Notes: generated by a model from the sequence alone, not told the origin. A DNA stretch of 64,000 bases from Lichenostomus cassidix (GCA_008360975.2 CM039182.1:29764566-29828565); one strand, 5' to 3'; shown: positions 1-13,630, counted from the stretch's first letter. A program made the numbers and translations.

Positions 1-692
1 AGCAGAAATTTACTGTCTTGTAACCATAAAATTAATTCAAGCTATTATACGCCTTTAAGAATTTGTTATTGCAGCATACATGAAAACAAAGTTTATTTTA
101 TATTTCATCTCAGGAAAGTTCTTGAATTATGTTATTTTGGAGTAGGGGAGTAATGTGATATTGGACTTTTATTTTAAAACACTTTATATGCATTAATATA
201 TCTCCCTTATAGAAGCATATGAAGAAAATTATGTGACACAGACATTCTGTATGTCTAGGCATTTAATTATACCAAATTCTGATTATTTGAGTTTTTGACA
301 GTTAACATTAAGTCTCCAGGGTACCTAACTATTGAACTAAACTTTGCTTTGACAAGAGGTGGGTGAACTGCAGGCATGAATGTAAGGTTTCCAAGGAAAA
401 AAATTAAACACCTAATTCAAAATGGGCAATAAGCAGCATGAACATAGTAACTATTTGGTGCATAAAAATGTGTAATTTTTTCATATTTTGCTGGTTTCAT
501 AGATAGCTCTTCAGTTGTTCATATATAGGTTAAAATTATGGGAATGTGTGGACAATAAAAAATACATACAGTTACCATTCCAATCTTTTGTGTTTCCTCT
601 TTTGGCAGTCAATACAACCAACATTGATTAATAAGTCATACTAATTGTTGAACAGAATTTTGGTATTTCATTTGGAGTTGAAGCTGTTTTAG

Positions 693-853
693 TTGGGATA
701 TAAATATTCTATATATATTCTATATATATATTCTATATATATATTTATATATATATATAAATTTATATTTATATATAAAAATATATATATTTATATATGT
801 ATTTATATTATTGGGATATAAATATTCTATATATATATTCTATATATTCTCTG
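693..853. repeat. AT-rich (TA)n tract with ~118-bp spaced direct repeat
   Basis: A block made almost only of A and T, with runs of TATATA interrupted by TTC and TTTA. About 26 bases starting TTGGGATATAAATATTC at 693 recur at 811, so the tract looks like a duplication of a unit of about 118 bp followed by microsatellite expansion. The centre (about 740-805) is strongly self-complementary and could extrude as a cruciform. This is read directly from the sequence; no function is implied. Confidence 0.85.
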
Positions 854-3492
854 AAAACATAATATAAATTGGAAGATCAGTGAGTTGAAAAGGAAAATAA
901 TTTTCAATACCTAAAACAGATTCATAGTCTTCTAACGGGGATTAGGTCTGCCCTCCTGACTCCATAATCTGCACCAGGGATCTAGCTGGAGGTTGCCATA
1001 GGATTTTTTTGGCCTCAGTGTACTCAGTTTTCCTTCCATAAAAATCAGCATAAGTAGGAAGAAGCAGGGGACCAAAGTTCAATCTCATCCACAGGATCAG
1101 AGTAAAGACAAAAGTCAAGATGCAATCCTATGGCAATCAGGGTCACACCTGACAAGAGTGAATAGTTTGTGGGGGAATCTAAACCAATATATGAATCAGG
1201 GAAAGGTATTTTCATTTATAAATTACATTTGTATGCTTAATTTATGGGTACCCTCTCTAGTATCAGCCTAGCAATCCCTTCCTCTTGCATGTGCACATTC
1301 CATGCTTGAAGGTGGACAGTCTGCACAGAATGCCAAGTACTGTTGAGCACAATGTAACAAAAGCTGAGTAAAATCTTTTAGGGGTGCTAGCTCTCCTATT
1401 TCAAGCATACTAGCCTCTTACATAAACTGTGAATGAAGTAACCATCTATGAGAATATTCAACTGTTGTCAATATATCCAGGTTTCCTAATCACAGTCTCT
1501 TGGAAGACTGCAAAGTACTTATATTTATTGTATGCCATCATGTACACCTTGTCTTCCACTCCATCTGGCTATACGCTTTCACACACAAACACACACCCCA
1601 AAAGGAAGGAGTTACAATCCTGATATGAAAATGTGATTAAATATTGTTACCTTCTAATAATTTGGAGCAAAAGAGTTCAAGGCTTCCCTTTGGCTGGAAA
1701 GTGAGGTTAGTAAATGATTTTTTTGGTCGAGAGGCTTTCTTCAGAAATTAGTTAAAAAACGTGATTAATATTATTAATGAATGTGTAACCCTAGGTTTTT
1801 ATAGCATTTTAGTGAGATACATGTGACTGGAGCAGTATCAGCCTATTAATGTGATAGGACTTCCTTTAGGACTTCTGAGAGCTATCAACTATTCTTTTTC
1901 CTTATGCTAATGCACGTCAGTTATACTGATCCAGACTAGGAAGAAAATGCAGTTTTCAAAAGAAGGTGATAGGAAAGGGCATCTTCTAAAAAATTTGCTG
2001 AGGGTGGCACTAGTATTAACAGCATTAAAACCTTGATTGAAGAGGTCAAAGATTTTACTTGCCTATGAGGAGTTTTGCCATTGACTATAATGAGATCAGG
2101 ATGTCACCTTTGCATGTTAAATTTTCACCTTTTGATGGGCTGTTTGTAATGGCAGAAACAGATCAGATTAAGAGGAGAGCTTCTGAAAGCCCTGTTCAAA
2201 GTTCATATCTACTGAAGACATACATGCAAGACTGAAGTTTAGTCATCTCTTTCCCAGCCAGGAGCAGAAATGGGAGGGAGCATGGAAGCTGGGATTGCAG
2301 CTAGCAGCAGTTAAACGTTCATTAATTCATTAGGGCAACACACAGAGGCTGATTTAATTTAGAAAGGCAGTCAAAGCAGTGGAGGAGCTAGAAAAGTGTA
2401 TAAAAGATAAGTCCTGATTATTCTTCCTTGCTATTTTTGTCAATTACCTTTAAATAAATTTAGCAGATTCTGGCATGCACTCTGGGTACATTTTCCCTAC
2501 ATCAAACTGTCTGCATACTTCTATCCCCTCCATCACTAGTTTTCCTTGGTGATGCCTAAATATAAGTTTGTAGCTTCTTCAGTGTACTCTGATTACATGC
2601 AAACAGAGCATGCTGGTATGCGTAGGAGATTTTTCTGGGTGTCTGGCAAATGAAATCCTTTTTCTTTAGGCCACAGAGTAGCAACTGAGCTGCTTCCACA
2701 ATTTCACTGCAATTTTTATTGGGAGTGTGTATACAACGCCTGTGAGAAATATGGAAGGGCTGATTGACTTTGCAGTGACAAACTGAGTGCTCTTTCTGAC
2801 CCAGCTTCACATTTACTTATCCTCAGAATGGCCATCCATACTTTTGGAGGGAGTTGCTGGGATGCTGGTTGTCTGTGGAGTCTGTATGCATCATTTGTCC
2901 TAACTCTTTTTATTTCTATGGAGTGTTTGTATTGCTGTCTTTGTAAAAAGGAGACTGAGCTGGGAGAGACAGCAGGAGACACAACTGAGAGTCTTTTGCA
3001 GTTGACATTTGGACCATAATTTAGGTTCTGTGCATAGAAATGTCAGCTCAAAAGACACTTCTCTGTGGATAATGAAGCAACATATTAAATCCATTATCAT
3101 GTTAAGAGAACAAGATACAGATTTTTTATTCAGTGATTTCACTCTAACTATTTCAGGAGACAGAATTGTAAAATAGGCATAGTTTTCATATTTTAAGGCC
3201 ATAAATATAATCAAAAGAAATTAAAAGTAAGCTACATTGAAAAAGTGCTTTAAATTCTGCTTGCTTACTCTGATTGAGGGTGATTATCTTGCATGAAACT
3301 GATTAAGTATGTGATATGTAAGCTAAAGTGTTTTTCTTAAAGCATCATAGGATTGCCTCATCTTTAGGGTGCTGCTTCTGTGTTATGTATATGGTCATCT
3401 TATATTACTCACCTCTGTGAAAAATAACACTGTGTAGCTTCCTTCTACAAATATGTTAAAATCAAGATGATGAAAAGACCAACACCTGTAAT

Positions 3493-3553
3493 TTATACAT
3501 TATACATATATGTATATATGTATATATACATATCACTATGCGTATATACATAG
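3493..3553. repeat. Palindromic TA/TG microsatellite
   Basis: Alternating purine-pyrimidine tract built from ATACATATATGTATATATG-like units, with internal self-complementarity (arms containing TATACATATA and TATGTATA). It is a typical imperfect (TA)n/(TG)n microsatellite. Confidence 0.8.
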
Positions 3554-3766
3554 TTATATTCCTGAGTGAATGGGAAATGCATAGATAGGCAAGGCCAGAA
3601 CTGGGGTCTAACATATGCATCTTTTAAAGTCCAACATCACAACAGAATGTGGACTAAGTGCTAAGCATGCATAAGGCAAAGCAAAGACAATTATTTTTCA
3701 TCCTTAAATCAGTTACTGTACATTGGTGCAATGATCCGTCAGATTTTCGAATGCAAGCTGTTATCC

Positions 3767-3817
3767 TCTTGTCTACAGACTTTTCCCAAAGTTTTCTTGT
3801 CTACAGACTTTTCCCAA
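3767..3817 (+). repeat. Short direct repeat, 23 bp twice with 5-bp spacer
   Basis: Positions 3767-3789 and 3795-3817 are identical over 23 bases (core TCTTGTCTACAGACTTTT) with AGTTT between them, giving a period of 28. It looks like a local tandem duplication. Confidence 0.9.
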
Positions 3818-6800
3818 CTAATGTTGCTGCTTCAATTAGGCAAAGGAATAATTAACTATACTGATCTTAACGGAACTGTTATTGCTGACACATATCAAGG
3901 TAAATAAAAGGAGAATCTGATTTGCGTCAGGTTGCACATGTGTTAGCTATTGACTCAGTCTAATTATACTGAATTAAATCTAATTGCCGATCATCATCCA
4001 GTCCCCAGAATTTTAATAGTAATTGAATTCTCATAAAATTATAAGGGTGATTTAAAAAAATAATGTAAATTCCATGTAACTTTCCGTGTAAAATTTCAAT
4101 TTCTGGAAAGAAACAAGCACTGTTTAAAGAAAATAACCATTTTGGTCAGGAAAGTTTTCAGAAACTATTCATAAATACAGGGGATTAACGTGAACAATAA
4201 ATGTATAGCCCTAGGTTTTTCACCTGTTTTATTATGTATTTCACTTTATTGTGTAATACTGAATTAGAGAAGTTTCATCATTTGTTATGAAAAGAAGATA
4301 CTATTACCAATATTTCTGTTTTAAACGATGACTAGAACAGCTGAGTTCTCTACATTTACCCTGGTGTAGGATAGTGTTGGCTCTGGCATCACTAGAATTA
4401 GAAATGTAGACACAATTTTTGTGTAGGAAATAGCTGAAGAAACAATCCTTTTTGACAGAGGAATTCATTTGGTTCTAACCATTTTGCAGCTGGTTAATTG
4501 TTTAAAGTCAAAGTAATGCTGTGCATATGGGCAGACATAGCAGTTGGTACTTGAAATCAGTTATGTTTCATTCTGCATCAGCCATTAAAAACTGTATTGA
4601 TTAGATGCTAAAACCAGTGCTTCTAGAAGAAATAAAGGGTAGTTTAAGCAAATGAAAAAACTTTTTTTCAGTTTGCAATAGATGAGGAAGCTCTTTAGTT
4701 TAGTAACTGCAAGGTTACTGAAGGTTAACCAATACTGCTCTTTTGTTTTCCTAATAGTATTAATTAGAATTCTGTCATTTCACTTTACATTGATTTTTCT
4801 CTTGCAATGCATCTGAAAATTAATAGAAGCTTTGCCTATTTTATTGCAGTTCTGCAACAGAAGGGGGGAAAATAAAAATTGCATGAGAGGATAAAGCCAG
4901 TAAAATCTTAAAGATTTAAATGGAAGTACTTCTGGGAAGCAAACGGAAGCTTTGGACTTGGATATAAAGTCTAACAAAGGCAACTAGATTAGGCAAGATC
5001 ATCTTGGCTGATGGCAGCTGGAAATCTCTGTCTCTGATAAAGTATCACTGGGGAGCAATGGGAAGTAAATATGTGATCAAAGAACTCTTCAGCTCCATCC
5101 TGCCTGTAACCTCAGACTGGAAGCTGCAAGAGAAGTGTTCACCATGGCACCGTATCTTGGATCTTTTCTAGAGAGTTTCTTTTTTTTCCTTCTCCCACTT
5201 GATCAGTGGTCACACCAACACCTTAGGTACCATAGAAGAAAACATCCCTTTCACATAGCTATGAGTTGTATCATGAGTGAGAAGAATACAGAAAGATCTA
5301 TTAAAGACAGTCTCAAAGTGAAAAAAAAACCAAAAACCAAACCAACCCCAAAATCACATTTTTATTATTTGAATACCCATGTTTCCACTGTGCTGGAACT
5401 GTGTATAATATACAGATTTGAATAATTTGTGCTGGGATAGACAATTGCATCAAATAATAGAAAAGCCTGATTGTTTCTTGATTTTTTTGAAGGCCCACTC
5501 TATTTTGGTGCTGATTTCCTGATTAGAAGGAATCATCTTTCATGTTCCAATGGAAATAAATCCATTTTAATATTATAATAGAATTTATACACTATTGAGT
5601 GCATAGTTCTTAGAATAAGAAAGAATCAACAGGAGAGCCCTGCATTCTGTGTAAGGTTGTAAAATCTGCCATTTTGTTATAGAATGGGGCGTGTTTTCCC
5701 TTGTGTCTTATTACTGGCTCACAGAAGGTAATTGCAGCTTTGTGCATAAGCACTGGAGACAGTTTGGATAACTGAATTGAATAAGTGAAGTAAAGAAGCT
5801 GAAAGAAGGACGGCACATTCAACATTTCACTTTTTGGAATAGTGAGTTAGAGAGAAGCTGTGCCCTCACCTATAAGAGAGCTAAACGCTCAGTTCCTCTC
5901 TGCGATAATGTTAAATGCAGTCAATTTCAATCTGCTGTTTCAGCAGCATGATTCATGCAGAAAGAATGTTTCTTATTCAGATTTCAGTAGCCCTCTACTT
6001 ACTGTGTTCTGTGGGCATAAATTCTATTTAGATAAAATGGAGTACTGTGACTATGTCTAAGCTCATAGAATTCTGTGTTCATAAAGACTGGAATTAATTT
6101 TCCTGCATGTAGAAATGTTAGATGCCACTCTAAAACAATGAATCTGAGTTTATTTGTGGGAAAATAGCTCTTGGTTGTAGCACTAAGTTCCTATGCAAAC
6201 AACTTTATATCCTCTAGATGCTCAGGCCTACGTCCCAAGCTATGGCATCTTCCATCTAGATGGCTGGGCGTTTTTAAGCATGCAAGATGCTGGCTATATT
6301 GTCCAGCAATCCAATTAATTTTCTACTTATTTTCTTTCTACTTCTGAGTACTGCATTGCACCATATCCTGTGGAAAAGTGTCTGGAGCATTGCAAGGTGT
6401 CCGTGTACATTGTCTCTCCTCAAACCCACTGTAAAATAGCTAGTTAAAATAATGAGAGGAAACATTGCCCAGAGAACACAGCTGGTATGTTGGCCTGGTG
6501 ACTATGCATTCGTGGGTAATCACAGTGGTATGGCCTGTATACACTAAGAGGATAACACTGAGCTGGTATTGATATGGTCTGTGCTGGTACAAGACCTTCC
6601 AACATATAATTGTGCTTCCTTTTGTGAGTAAGGATGTTTTTCCTTACATTTTTTTCCCACAGCTTTTCCCCACTCCCAGTGGCAGCCTGAGTTCCAGTCT
6701 GTCTCACAGTTCTGAACAGAAAGTTTTCTGCCAATTGGCATGGACAAATCTTATCTTAACTTTTTTCCTCTTGCTGGCCTGAATAATGCAGAATTTTGGG

Positions 6801-9800
6801 TTACAGGCCTTTTAGTGATTTGGAATCAAGAGGGACAAAGGCATAAGGAAGAAAAAAGCTCTTCTTTCCGTGAGACAAGTCCTGCTGTGATTGGCACCCA
6901 AATCACAAAAACCTGCTGGATGAGTGGATTCTTCCCAGTCATAAGACATGCACCAGCCACCATTCAGCCTGAAACTTCTTGCTTCTTTTGCAATTTTTAT
7001 GAAGGTCCAGTCATAGGCCAGGTGAACGTCTTTGTGTAGCCAACCTTTGATGGCAGGAAGGAGATGACACCCAAAGAAACCCCGACTTGACTGTCTGAAA
7101 ACAGTGAAGCTTGAGTTGCATCCTGCCATTGCTCACCATACAAGTGATTACTAGCTCACAGCACACAATTCTGGACAAGCCAAGTCTAAAGCTTGGAGAC
7201 AATGAGAGGCATGAGTACCTTCTCAAGTGTCTTCAGTACTTAGTACTCCAAGTCTGATCAGAGCTATGGGTGAAGGATGCTTAAGCAGCATGAGTATGTG
7301 CTCCTAGCATGGACAGTCAGCAGTTTTGGCCAGGTCCTGCCCTTGTTGCACATTGAAAACCAGCTTAGATTTAATATTTATTCCTCAAGTCTCTGGTCTC
7401 CTGGTCAGTAACTTCCCACATTATTCTGATTCTTTCCCTGCTCATGACCAGGAGAATAGGTCTAGATATTATCTGGGGTGTTTAAAATACAGGGAAGTGA
7501 GCAGGTGTCTACAGACAGTAGTGATATTTGGCTTTGCAGACTGTGAAATACATACTGGATAGGAGACCTAGAGACAAAAGTAATTTAAAGCAACTTGGTA
7601 ATGCTCCATCTTTATTGCTTTTATTTCTAGACTGAACTGAATAAATGGCTCGAGACACTTGATTCAAGTTCCCTCCTTCAGGTGGAGTGGATACTGAAAA
7701 CTAACAATTGTGTGCTGTCTCTGTTAATGCCAATGCTGCTTCACTTGATGATCTGTCCCAGTCATAGCCAGGAGGGAGTTGACATAGCAACCCCAGAAGT
7801 GGGACTGTTGTGTTTTGTTTGAAATCAAACTGGGATGTCCTGCAGTGTAAGAACTTTCCCAGTTTTTAATTTCTGAAGTAGTTAAGCATCTACTGAGTGA
7901 CAGACAGCAGTTTGAGTAGAGAACAAGAATGCTGGGAGAGCTGGAGTCTCTAGAGATGTGCTCAAGAGGTCGTGATGGTACCTGAGTGCAGGGCTTAGCC
8001 TCCTGTGTTGCATGGTGGAGTTACAAGTCATTATTTTCCTTATATCCTGCCACTGGGGAAAGCTTGCATCTTCTCATCCTGTCAGTACAGGTGTGAATTC
8101 CCCTAATTCTCAGGGCTGGCAATTGGGCAGTATATACAGCCTGTTACATCTGGCTTTTTATTCTGCTGAATCAAATTAAGTTACCTGTACATGTATCTAA
8201 CCTAAAACTTTGGCATCTCTGAGTTTATTTTCATGTAAGAGCAAGTTTGGGGGTGATGAGTGGAAAGGGACAGTTCTGACTTCTTCAGAAGTCAGCTTCC
8301 ATGTTTTTACTGCTTTTTCAGGCTGTCCAGCAAATATCTAAAAGAGCATGTGTCCTCTAGGCAGAACATATACATCTTTATCCTCGAATTTCCTTTTTGC
8401 CCAGCTGGCAAAATTAGTAGCTGCAGACACAATCTATTTCTTCCTTTCTATCTTAGGAGAAATCAGTGAAATACAGGAACATTGTCTGAGGGCTCTGAGA
8501 ATTTTTTTCTAGGCTGTGCCTCTGAGATGGGTCTGGAAGAAGGTCCTGAGGCAAGAGAGGTTGTCTGAAGGTAATTCTGGTGCTTCACTGAAGGTGACCC
8601 TAGGATACGCTACCAGGGTTTGTGGCAGCCTCTCCGTGTTCTACGTGGAGCTTCATGGAAGGGGCATGTGTTACATGAAGTGCTCACAATTTCTGGATAC
8701 TGAATTTTAGAGTGTAGTTTAGAATGTTTCCTTCTCCTGGAGCACCTGATACTATTCATTGATGTATGACCATGAAATCTTACTGGTAGCAGAATTACGC
8801 ATGCATATGTGGCCTTCCAAATGTGGTCACATGTGGCTCCCAGACCTCCCCTTGCTATATCATCTGTACTACCCTGATTTGTGCCAAGGGATTTCCTTTA
8901 GAAATGAAATGGCTGTCTAATTTTCGTACACAAGCTTTGGTAGAGGCTTGCTGAGGTGAACGTGAAGTATGATGGCTTGGCAATGTGGCAGCAAACTGTT
9001 TTATCTTGTTCCTTGAATGTTTTTTTCTAGAAAGTTGCCTTTTAAGTGATACATATTTCTTCTCAAATTGAACATTTGAGAAATTAGGAGAACACAAAGT
9101 ATTCAGCAAGTGCTAGAGAAAGTCTCACATCCATGAGAACATCAGTGAAGAACTTGTTGATATCACTGCTTTTTCTCTGCAGCACTAAGGAATGTACATT
9201 GCTGTCACTTGAAGAGGTCATTTCTTTTCTTTATTCAGAGTGATCATAACAAGTCATTCTTTCTCCTGTGGCATTTATGGATCCCTTCTGTCAGATCTCA
9301 TTTAGATTTGATGTGGCATCAAATGTTGATACACAGGTTTTAATAGCCTCTAAAAATGGCGTAGATAAGTTGCAGCACAAAGCTTTCTGGGCTTGTCAGA
9401 CTTATGCATCTAAATGATTTAAGACTCTTCTTAACTGTTTTCATAGATTCACAAGGGAAAATTCACCTACGATTGCTAGGAAATTAATGGTAAGCATATA
9501 ATCAGATTAAAAAGAAAAGTGGTTCTTTCCCTCTTTCCTCCAAATGAACTTTTAATTTTTTGGATGAATGCTTTTTCCAAAATACAACTTTTGTCTTTCA
9601 AATTACTCTTTCTACCTGTTTTAGAAAGTATCATTTCTCCTTTGTGCTGTGTAGTTTCTTGAATGGATTGTGAAAGCACTCATGCTGTGGTCACTGTTCC
9701 CTAGAGTAGTTTCCACAGCATTTTGCCTTTATATCACAGTTCTACCTCTGATGAGTTGTTGCACCCAGCAGGATTAGTTTTTCAGTATTTGTGACTTAAG

Positions 9801-9960
9801 TACTCACAGAGATTTCACTTTTCTTCTTGGTTGCTTCTATAAGCTGTGAAGACTTTTTTCCTCAGATTTTGTAACCTCAGTATTTTCTGTAAAACCCAGC
9901 ATTTTCTCTTTAGGTACCCACAGTTTTGAATATTACACCTTTTTCACTTGGTTTATAAAA

Positions 9961-10389
9961 TTACAGATTTATAAAATGGTTAGGGTTGGAAGGGTCCTCA
10001 AAGATCGTCCATTCCACCCCCCCGTCATGGGCAGGGACACCTTTCACTAGCCCAGCTCGCTCAAGAGCCCCATCCAACCTGGCCTTGAACACTTCCAGGG
10101 ATGAAGCATCCACATCTTCTCTGGGCAACCTGTTCCAGTGCCTCATCACTCTCACAATAAAGAACTTCTTCCTGGTATCTAATGTAAACTTACGGTCTTT
10201 CAGTTTGAACCCATTCCCTGTTGTCCTGTCACTACATGCTCTTGTAAATAGTCTCTCTCCAGCTTTCCTGTAGGCTCCCTTCAGGCACTGGAAGGCCACA
10301 ATTACGTCACCCCTTCTCTTTTCCAGGCTGAACAATCCCAGTTCTCCCAACCTTTCCTGATAGGAGATATCTTCCATCCCTCTAATCAT
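9961..10389 (-). pseudogene. CR1 ORF2 C-terminal remnant (142 codons)
   Basis: The open frame matches the C-terminal tail of the CR1 ORF2 polyprotein, downstream of the reverse-transcriptase palm. Recognisable blocks in order are ELGLFSLEKRR (about residues 16-26), a TRACSDRTTGNGFKLK-type block (about 49-64), a DTRKKFF block (about 70-76), and RHWNRLPRE followed by SLEVFKARLDGAL (about 83-109). After the EKRR block about two residues usual in the family are missing, an in-frame deletion. The last 30 or so codons read into the 3' UTR rather than protein. The ATG used is internal to the ancestral frame, so this is not an autonomous gene. No catalytic residues are present. Confidence 0.9.
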
Positions 10390-10550
10390 CTTCTTGTCCC
10401 TCCTCTGGACTCATTCCAACAAGTCAATGTCCTCCTGGTGCTGAGCACCCCAGAACTGGATGCAGTATTCCAGTATTTCGGGTGAGATCTCATGAGAGTG
10501 GAATGAAGGGACAGAAGCACATCCACTGACCTGCTGAACATGCTTCTTTG
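9965..10550 (-). mobile_element. CR1 LINE, 5'-truncated copy
   Basis: Read on the minus strand this is the 3' part of a chicken-repeat-1 (CR1) non-LTR retrotransposon. The 3' untranslated end lies at the low-coordinate side (TTAGGGTTGGAAGG at about 9979), and the end of ORF2 follows inward. The text 'GGGCAACCTGTTCCAGTGCC' near 10122-10141 is typical of the family. The copy lacks the reverse-transcriptase core and 5' end, the usual 5' truncation from target-primed insertion. Among the copies in this window it keeps the longest open reading frame, so it is likely one of the younger ones. Subfamily was not determined. Confidence 0.95.
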
Positions 10551-10953
10551 GATTTATTTCACAGGCCTTTAAACTGAACTTCTTTCTTTCTAAGATAAAT
10601 ACCTTTGAAAAATCAAATTAATGTAATTGAAAGTAACAGTCTCAGTAGTAAAGTATGCCTAAAACTATGTGCAGCAAAGGCACTATTGCTAAATAAAAAT
10701 TTTAAGCTGTTATTTATTAAAGTATGTGGTGAAATGTACCTGGTGCAAAGGATGAAATACCTCCTTACAATACATATGTGCAATATTTTTAAATACAATG
10801 TATTTGTTCATATGTACAGCATGTACAGAACTCGGCACAATTTATCTTCATTTATTTTCACAATTACTTTAAGTGCTAATGTAGAGGAAATGTGTCACAC
10901 ACCTAGCACCAGCAAATGGTAGGTAGTAAGCAAGTTATAGTCAGTAACTAAAT

Positions 10954-11001
10954 TTCATATATACTGTGAGTTAACATTCATATATACTGTGAGTTAACAT
11001 T
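10954..11001 (+). repeat. Perfect tandem duplication, 23-bp unit twice
   Basis: Two adjacent identical 23-base units (10955-10977 and 10978-11000), each containing CATATATACTGTGAGTTAAC. The absence of any mismatch suggests recent origin by slippage or unequal exchange, and the site may vary in copy number. Confidence 0.95.
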
Positions 11002-11771
11002 ATCAGAAATATATGTGTCTGTTAAATCTAGCCATATACTTTGAAATTTGTTCCTTTGAAATTTCAATTTAATAATTTAGAACTCAGTCCTGCTCAGCAT
11101 ACATTGCAGTAACACAAAGCCAAAGTAAAGCCTGGTGCCTTTCAAAGTATCCATGGCAGATACTAGACTTTAGTGCTCTGCAGAAGAACTGCACCTGCCT
11201 AAATATAAAGATGCCTCCCCTGCTGTTTTTGATCTTTTCCTGTCAATTTGATTATAGTAGTATTCTTTGAAGACTTACTCAGTGATTTTATTTTTTTTAA
11301 TATAGAGAGGTTAAATACATTTTCTCTAATAATCTTGGTAGAAAGTGAGGGTTTTAGCTCAAAGCAAAGATTGCACAGTTTGAGAATTTTTCTGTGTCTT
11401 CAGACTACAAAGACCTGTTGAAGAAAACAGTGATGACACATATCCAGATAGAAAAGCTCTTAGATTCATTTTGTGAATTTCAGCTTACTTTTATGCTTTT
11501 TCTTTTCGTTTTAGTGATGAATGTGACTTGTGTGAGATGAAGGAACCCTTTTAATATTCATGTTTCAGCAACAGTGGAAGTACCACAGTCAAAGAAAAAA
11601 CTGTAGATGGGGCAAGGCAAATCATAACATTTGGTGACAACAATGGGTGATGTTAAAGCAAAAGGATTTTTAAAAATCAGAATAATGGGTTGACAGCCAG
11701 GAAGCACACCTAAATGGGACCATCTGAGTTCTACTATTAGCAAATAAAAATAAGTAGATTGACAGTTATCT

Positions 11772-11801
11772 GAAAAGATATTACAGGAAAAAGATATTAC
11801 A
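11772..11801 (+). repeat. Small tandem repeat, 16-bp period
   Basis: AAAAGATATTACA occurs at 11773-11785 and again at 11789-11801. It is a minor slippage duplication. Confidence 0.8.
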
Positions 11802-13630
11802 TGAATGTGCAGATTTACTCTTGTGCCACAGATGGACATAGGTTGACAAAGATAATCAGGCAAAATATTATCATGACTGAAGCTGGTTAGAGAGGCCCAG
11901 GTAGAAAGTGGTGCTGGATGAACACCTGGGTCACTCAACAGTCTGGATACCTATCATCTATGAATGTGAATGTGCCAGTAAAGAGAGGAACTAGGGAAAG
12001 TTGTTAAAGCAGGACCTGAGGAAGAAAAATACTAAAATTAATCGATCATGTCTAACACTAAAGTTGTTTCTCATTTTGAGAAAGCAGAGCTGGAGCTTTA
12101 AATGCCTCTTTTTCATGATGGAGGTTTCACTCTGGCCAGGAAACAGTAATAGTACATATTTTTCATCAAAGCAGCTGCTGTAGTCTGTAATGCATTTTCT
12201 TTGGCAGATGCCCACATTTAATTGTGACTTCTATGCCTAAACATAGGTAAGGAAAGCCTCTGCATTCCGAAGAAAAGGTGTCTTTCTCACTGACAATACT
12301 AGCAGATATTCCTGACTTGAAAAAAGTATTTATTCAAGAAAAGCCTATAATTTTATTTCTGAATATCATGCCTGATTTCCTTGCTAAATGCAGTGCATCA
12401 TGAAAAACCTCCCATGTTTCTGGTATCTTATCAGCATCAAGAGGAAAGACAACTTCTTCCTGGGTCTTGGCACATTGACTGTTCTTTTTCTCTGTGTGTG
12501 AAGATCTTTTATTTTTGTTAAGGTAAGAATAAAAACCATGAAACTTTGAAAGAGGTAGTAAATACTGCTTCTTTTTTTATAGTCTAGCACTTCAACTGTG
12601 TCAATAAATATTAAAATGTTATGCAATGGAAGTAGTAGGACATTCCTATAGAATTAAGCAGGATTGAATTTTTATTATTGCATCAATAAATATATTTTGC
12701 TCTTTCCTCCTGCTGAAATGGAACTGTTTGCTATACTGCTGTATTTTAAGTTTTAAAAAGGACATGAAACTGGGGATTCTTTGATTTGCCTACTTCATTA
12801 GTTGCCTTGCAGCACTTCTTTTATTTTATTTTTTATTTTTCTTGTTCCCCTTGCCCCAAGCTGATGCTGTCATACTTACATTTATTTCTGAATGGAAGTT
12901 CTTCGTTTTTGTAAACTATTCTAACTTTTACTTGCTGGTTCTTTTCCTTGTCTTTATCATAGTAACTGACTATTTTGGCTGAAGGCATGTCTTGGGGTAA
13001 AGTTCAGTTCCTTACATCATCTTCTGGCAGCCTAGCAAATTCTCTTAACCTTTTCCATGTCCTCTTCTCTCTTCTATTCTGTTTCTCAGCTTCTGGGTTA
13101 TTTTTTTTGACTGGCTGCAACTGGATCTTTCTACCTGCCTCTAAGAAACTGGTATTCCTCCTAGTTCTACTAAAAAAGAGAGGTGAGAATATGTAGCATG
13201 CCAGCTTTATAAGACTTTGTCAGTAATAGTGAGAGAGATGCTTCTTTTGATCTTCCTAGGCATTAAAAAAACCACAAAAGCTTTGTAAGGTGATTAAACT
13301 GAACAGTATAAATGGACTAGTGCAATGGATGTGCTGCATAGCTGCAGCATCTGTACAGCTATTTTTTAGCCCTGAAAAGTGATAAGGCTATGTGCCTGAC
13401 TTTCTGGATAAGTTCAGTTGTGTGCTTACGGAGTTTCTTGTAGTAGTGCTAGAAAAACAATAAATAGCTGATAAGGCGCTTTTTTTTGCTTCACATTGGT
13501 ACCCTTTTTATAAGTGTTTAGCTGTTTCATCCATGCTAAACCTAATGCCAACATCTATAACAACTTTAAATTTTTAGTGGAAGCATCAGCTAGCCTTTGC
13601 ATACTCAAAAATGTATGTAAATATGAGCTT

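Larger units (their letters stand above)
1..9964. other. Unique AT-rich noncoding stretch, no gene seen
   Basis: No coding region is supported. Open frames here are at most about 105 codons, occur on both strands, overlap one another, and show no recognisable domain. Apart from the simple repeats listed separately (693-853, 3493-3553, 3767-3817) I see no known transposon. The block at 6740-7230 has overlapping open frames on opposite strands, but neither translation resembles a known family. This is consistent with intron or intergenic DNA. Confidence 0.7.
10551..13630. other. Unique noncoding stretch, no gene seen
   Basis: AT-rich sequence between two CR1 copies. It contains a perfect 23-bp tandem duplication (10954-11001) and a small 16-bp-period duplication (11772-11801). 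A 126-codon minus-strand open frame at 11558-11938 has no recognisable domain and is treated as chance. No RNA gene or other transposon is seen. Confidence 0.65.

Noticed and set aside
6740..7129. Overlapping open frames on both strands (99 and 105 codons)
   Set aside because: Neither resembles a known protein or transposon, and opposite-strand openness argues against a coding signal.
11558..11938. 126-codon minus-strand open frame
   Set aside because: No recognisable domain, composition rich in S, P and C as in random AT-rich reverse frames, no splice or promoter context. Treated as chance.
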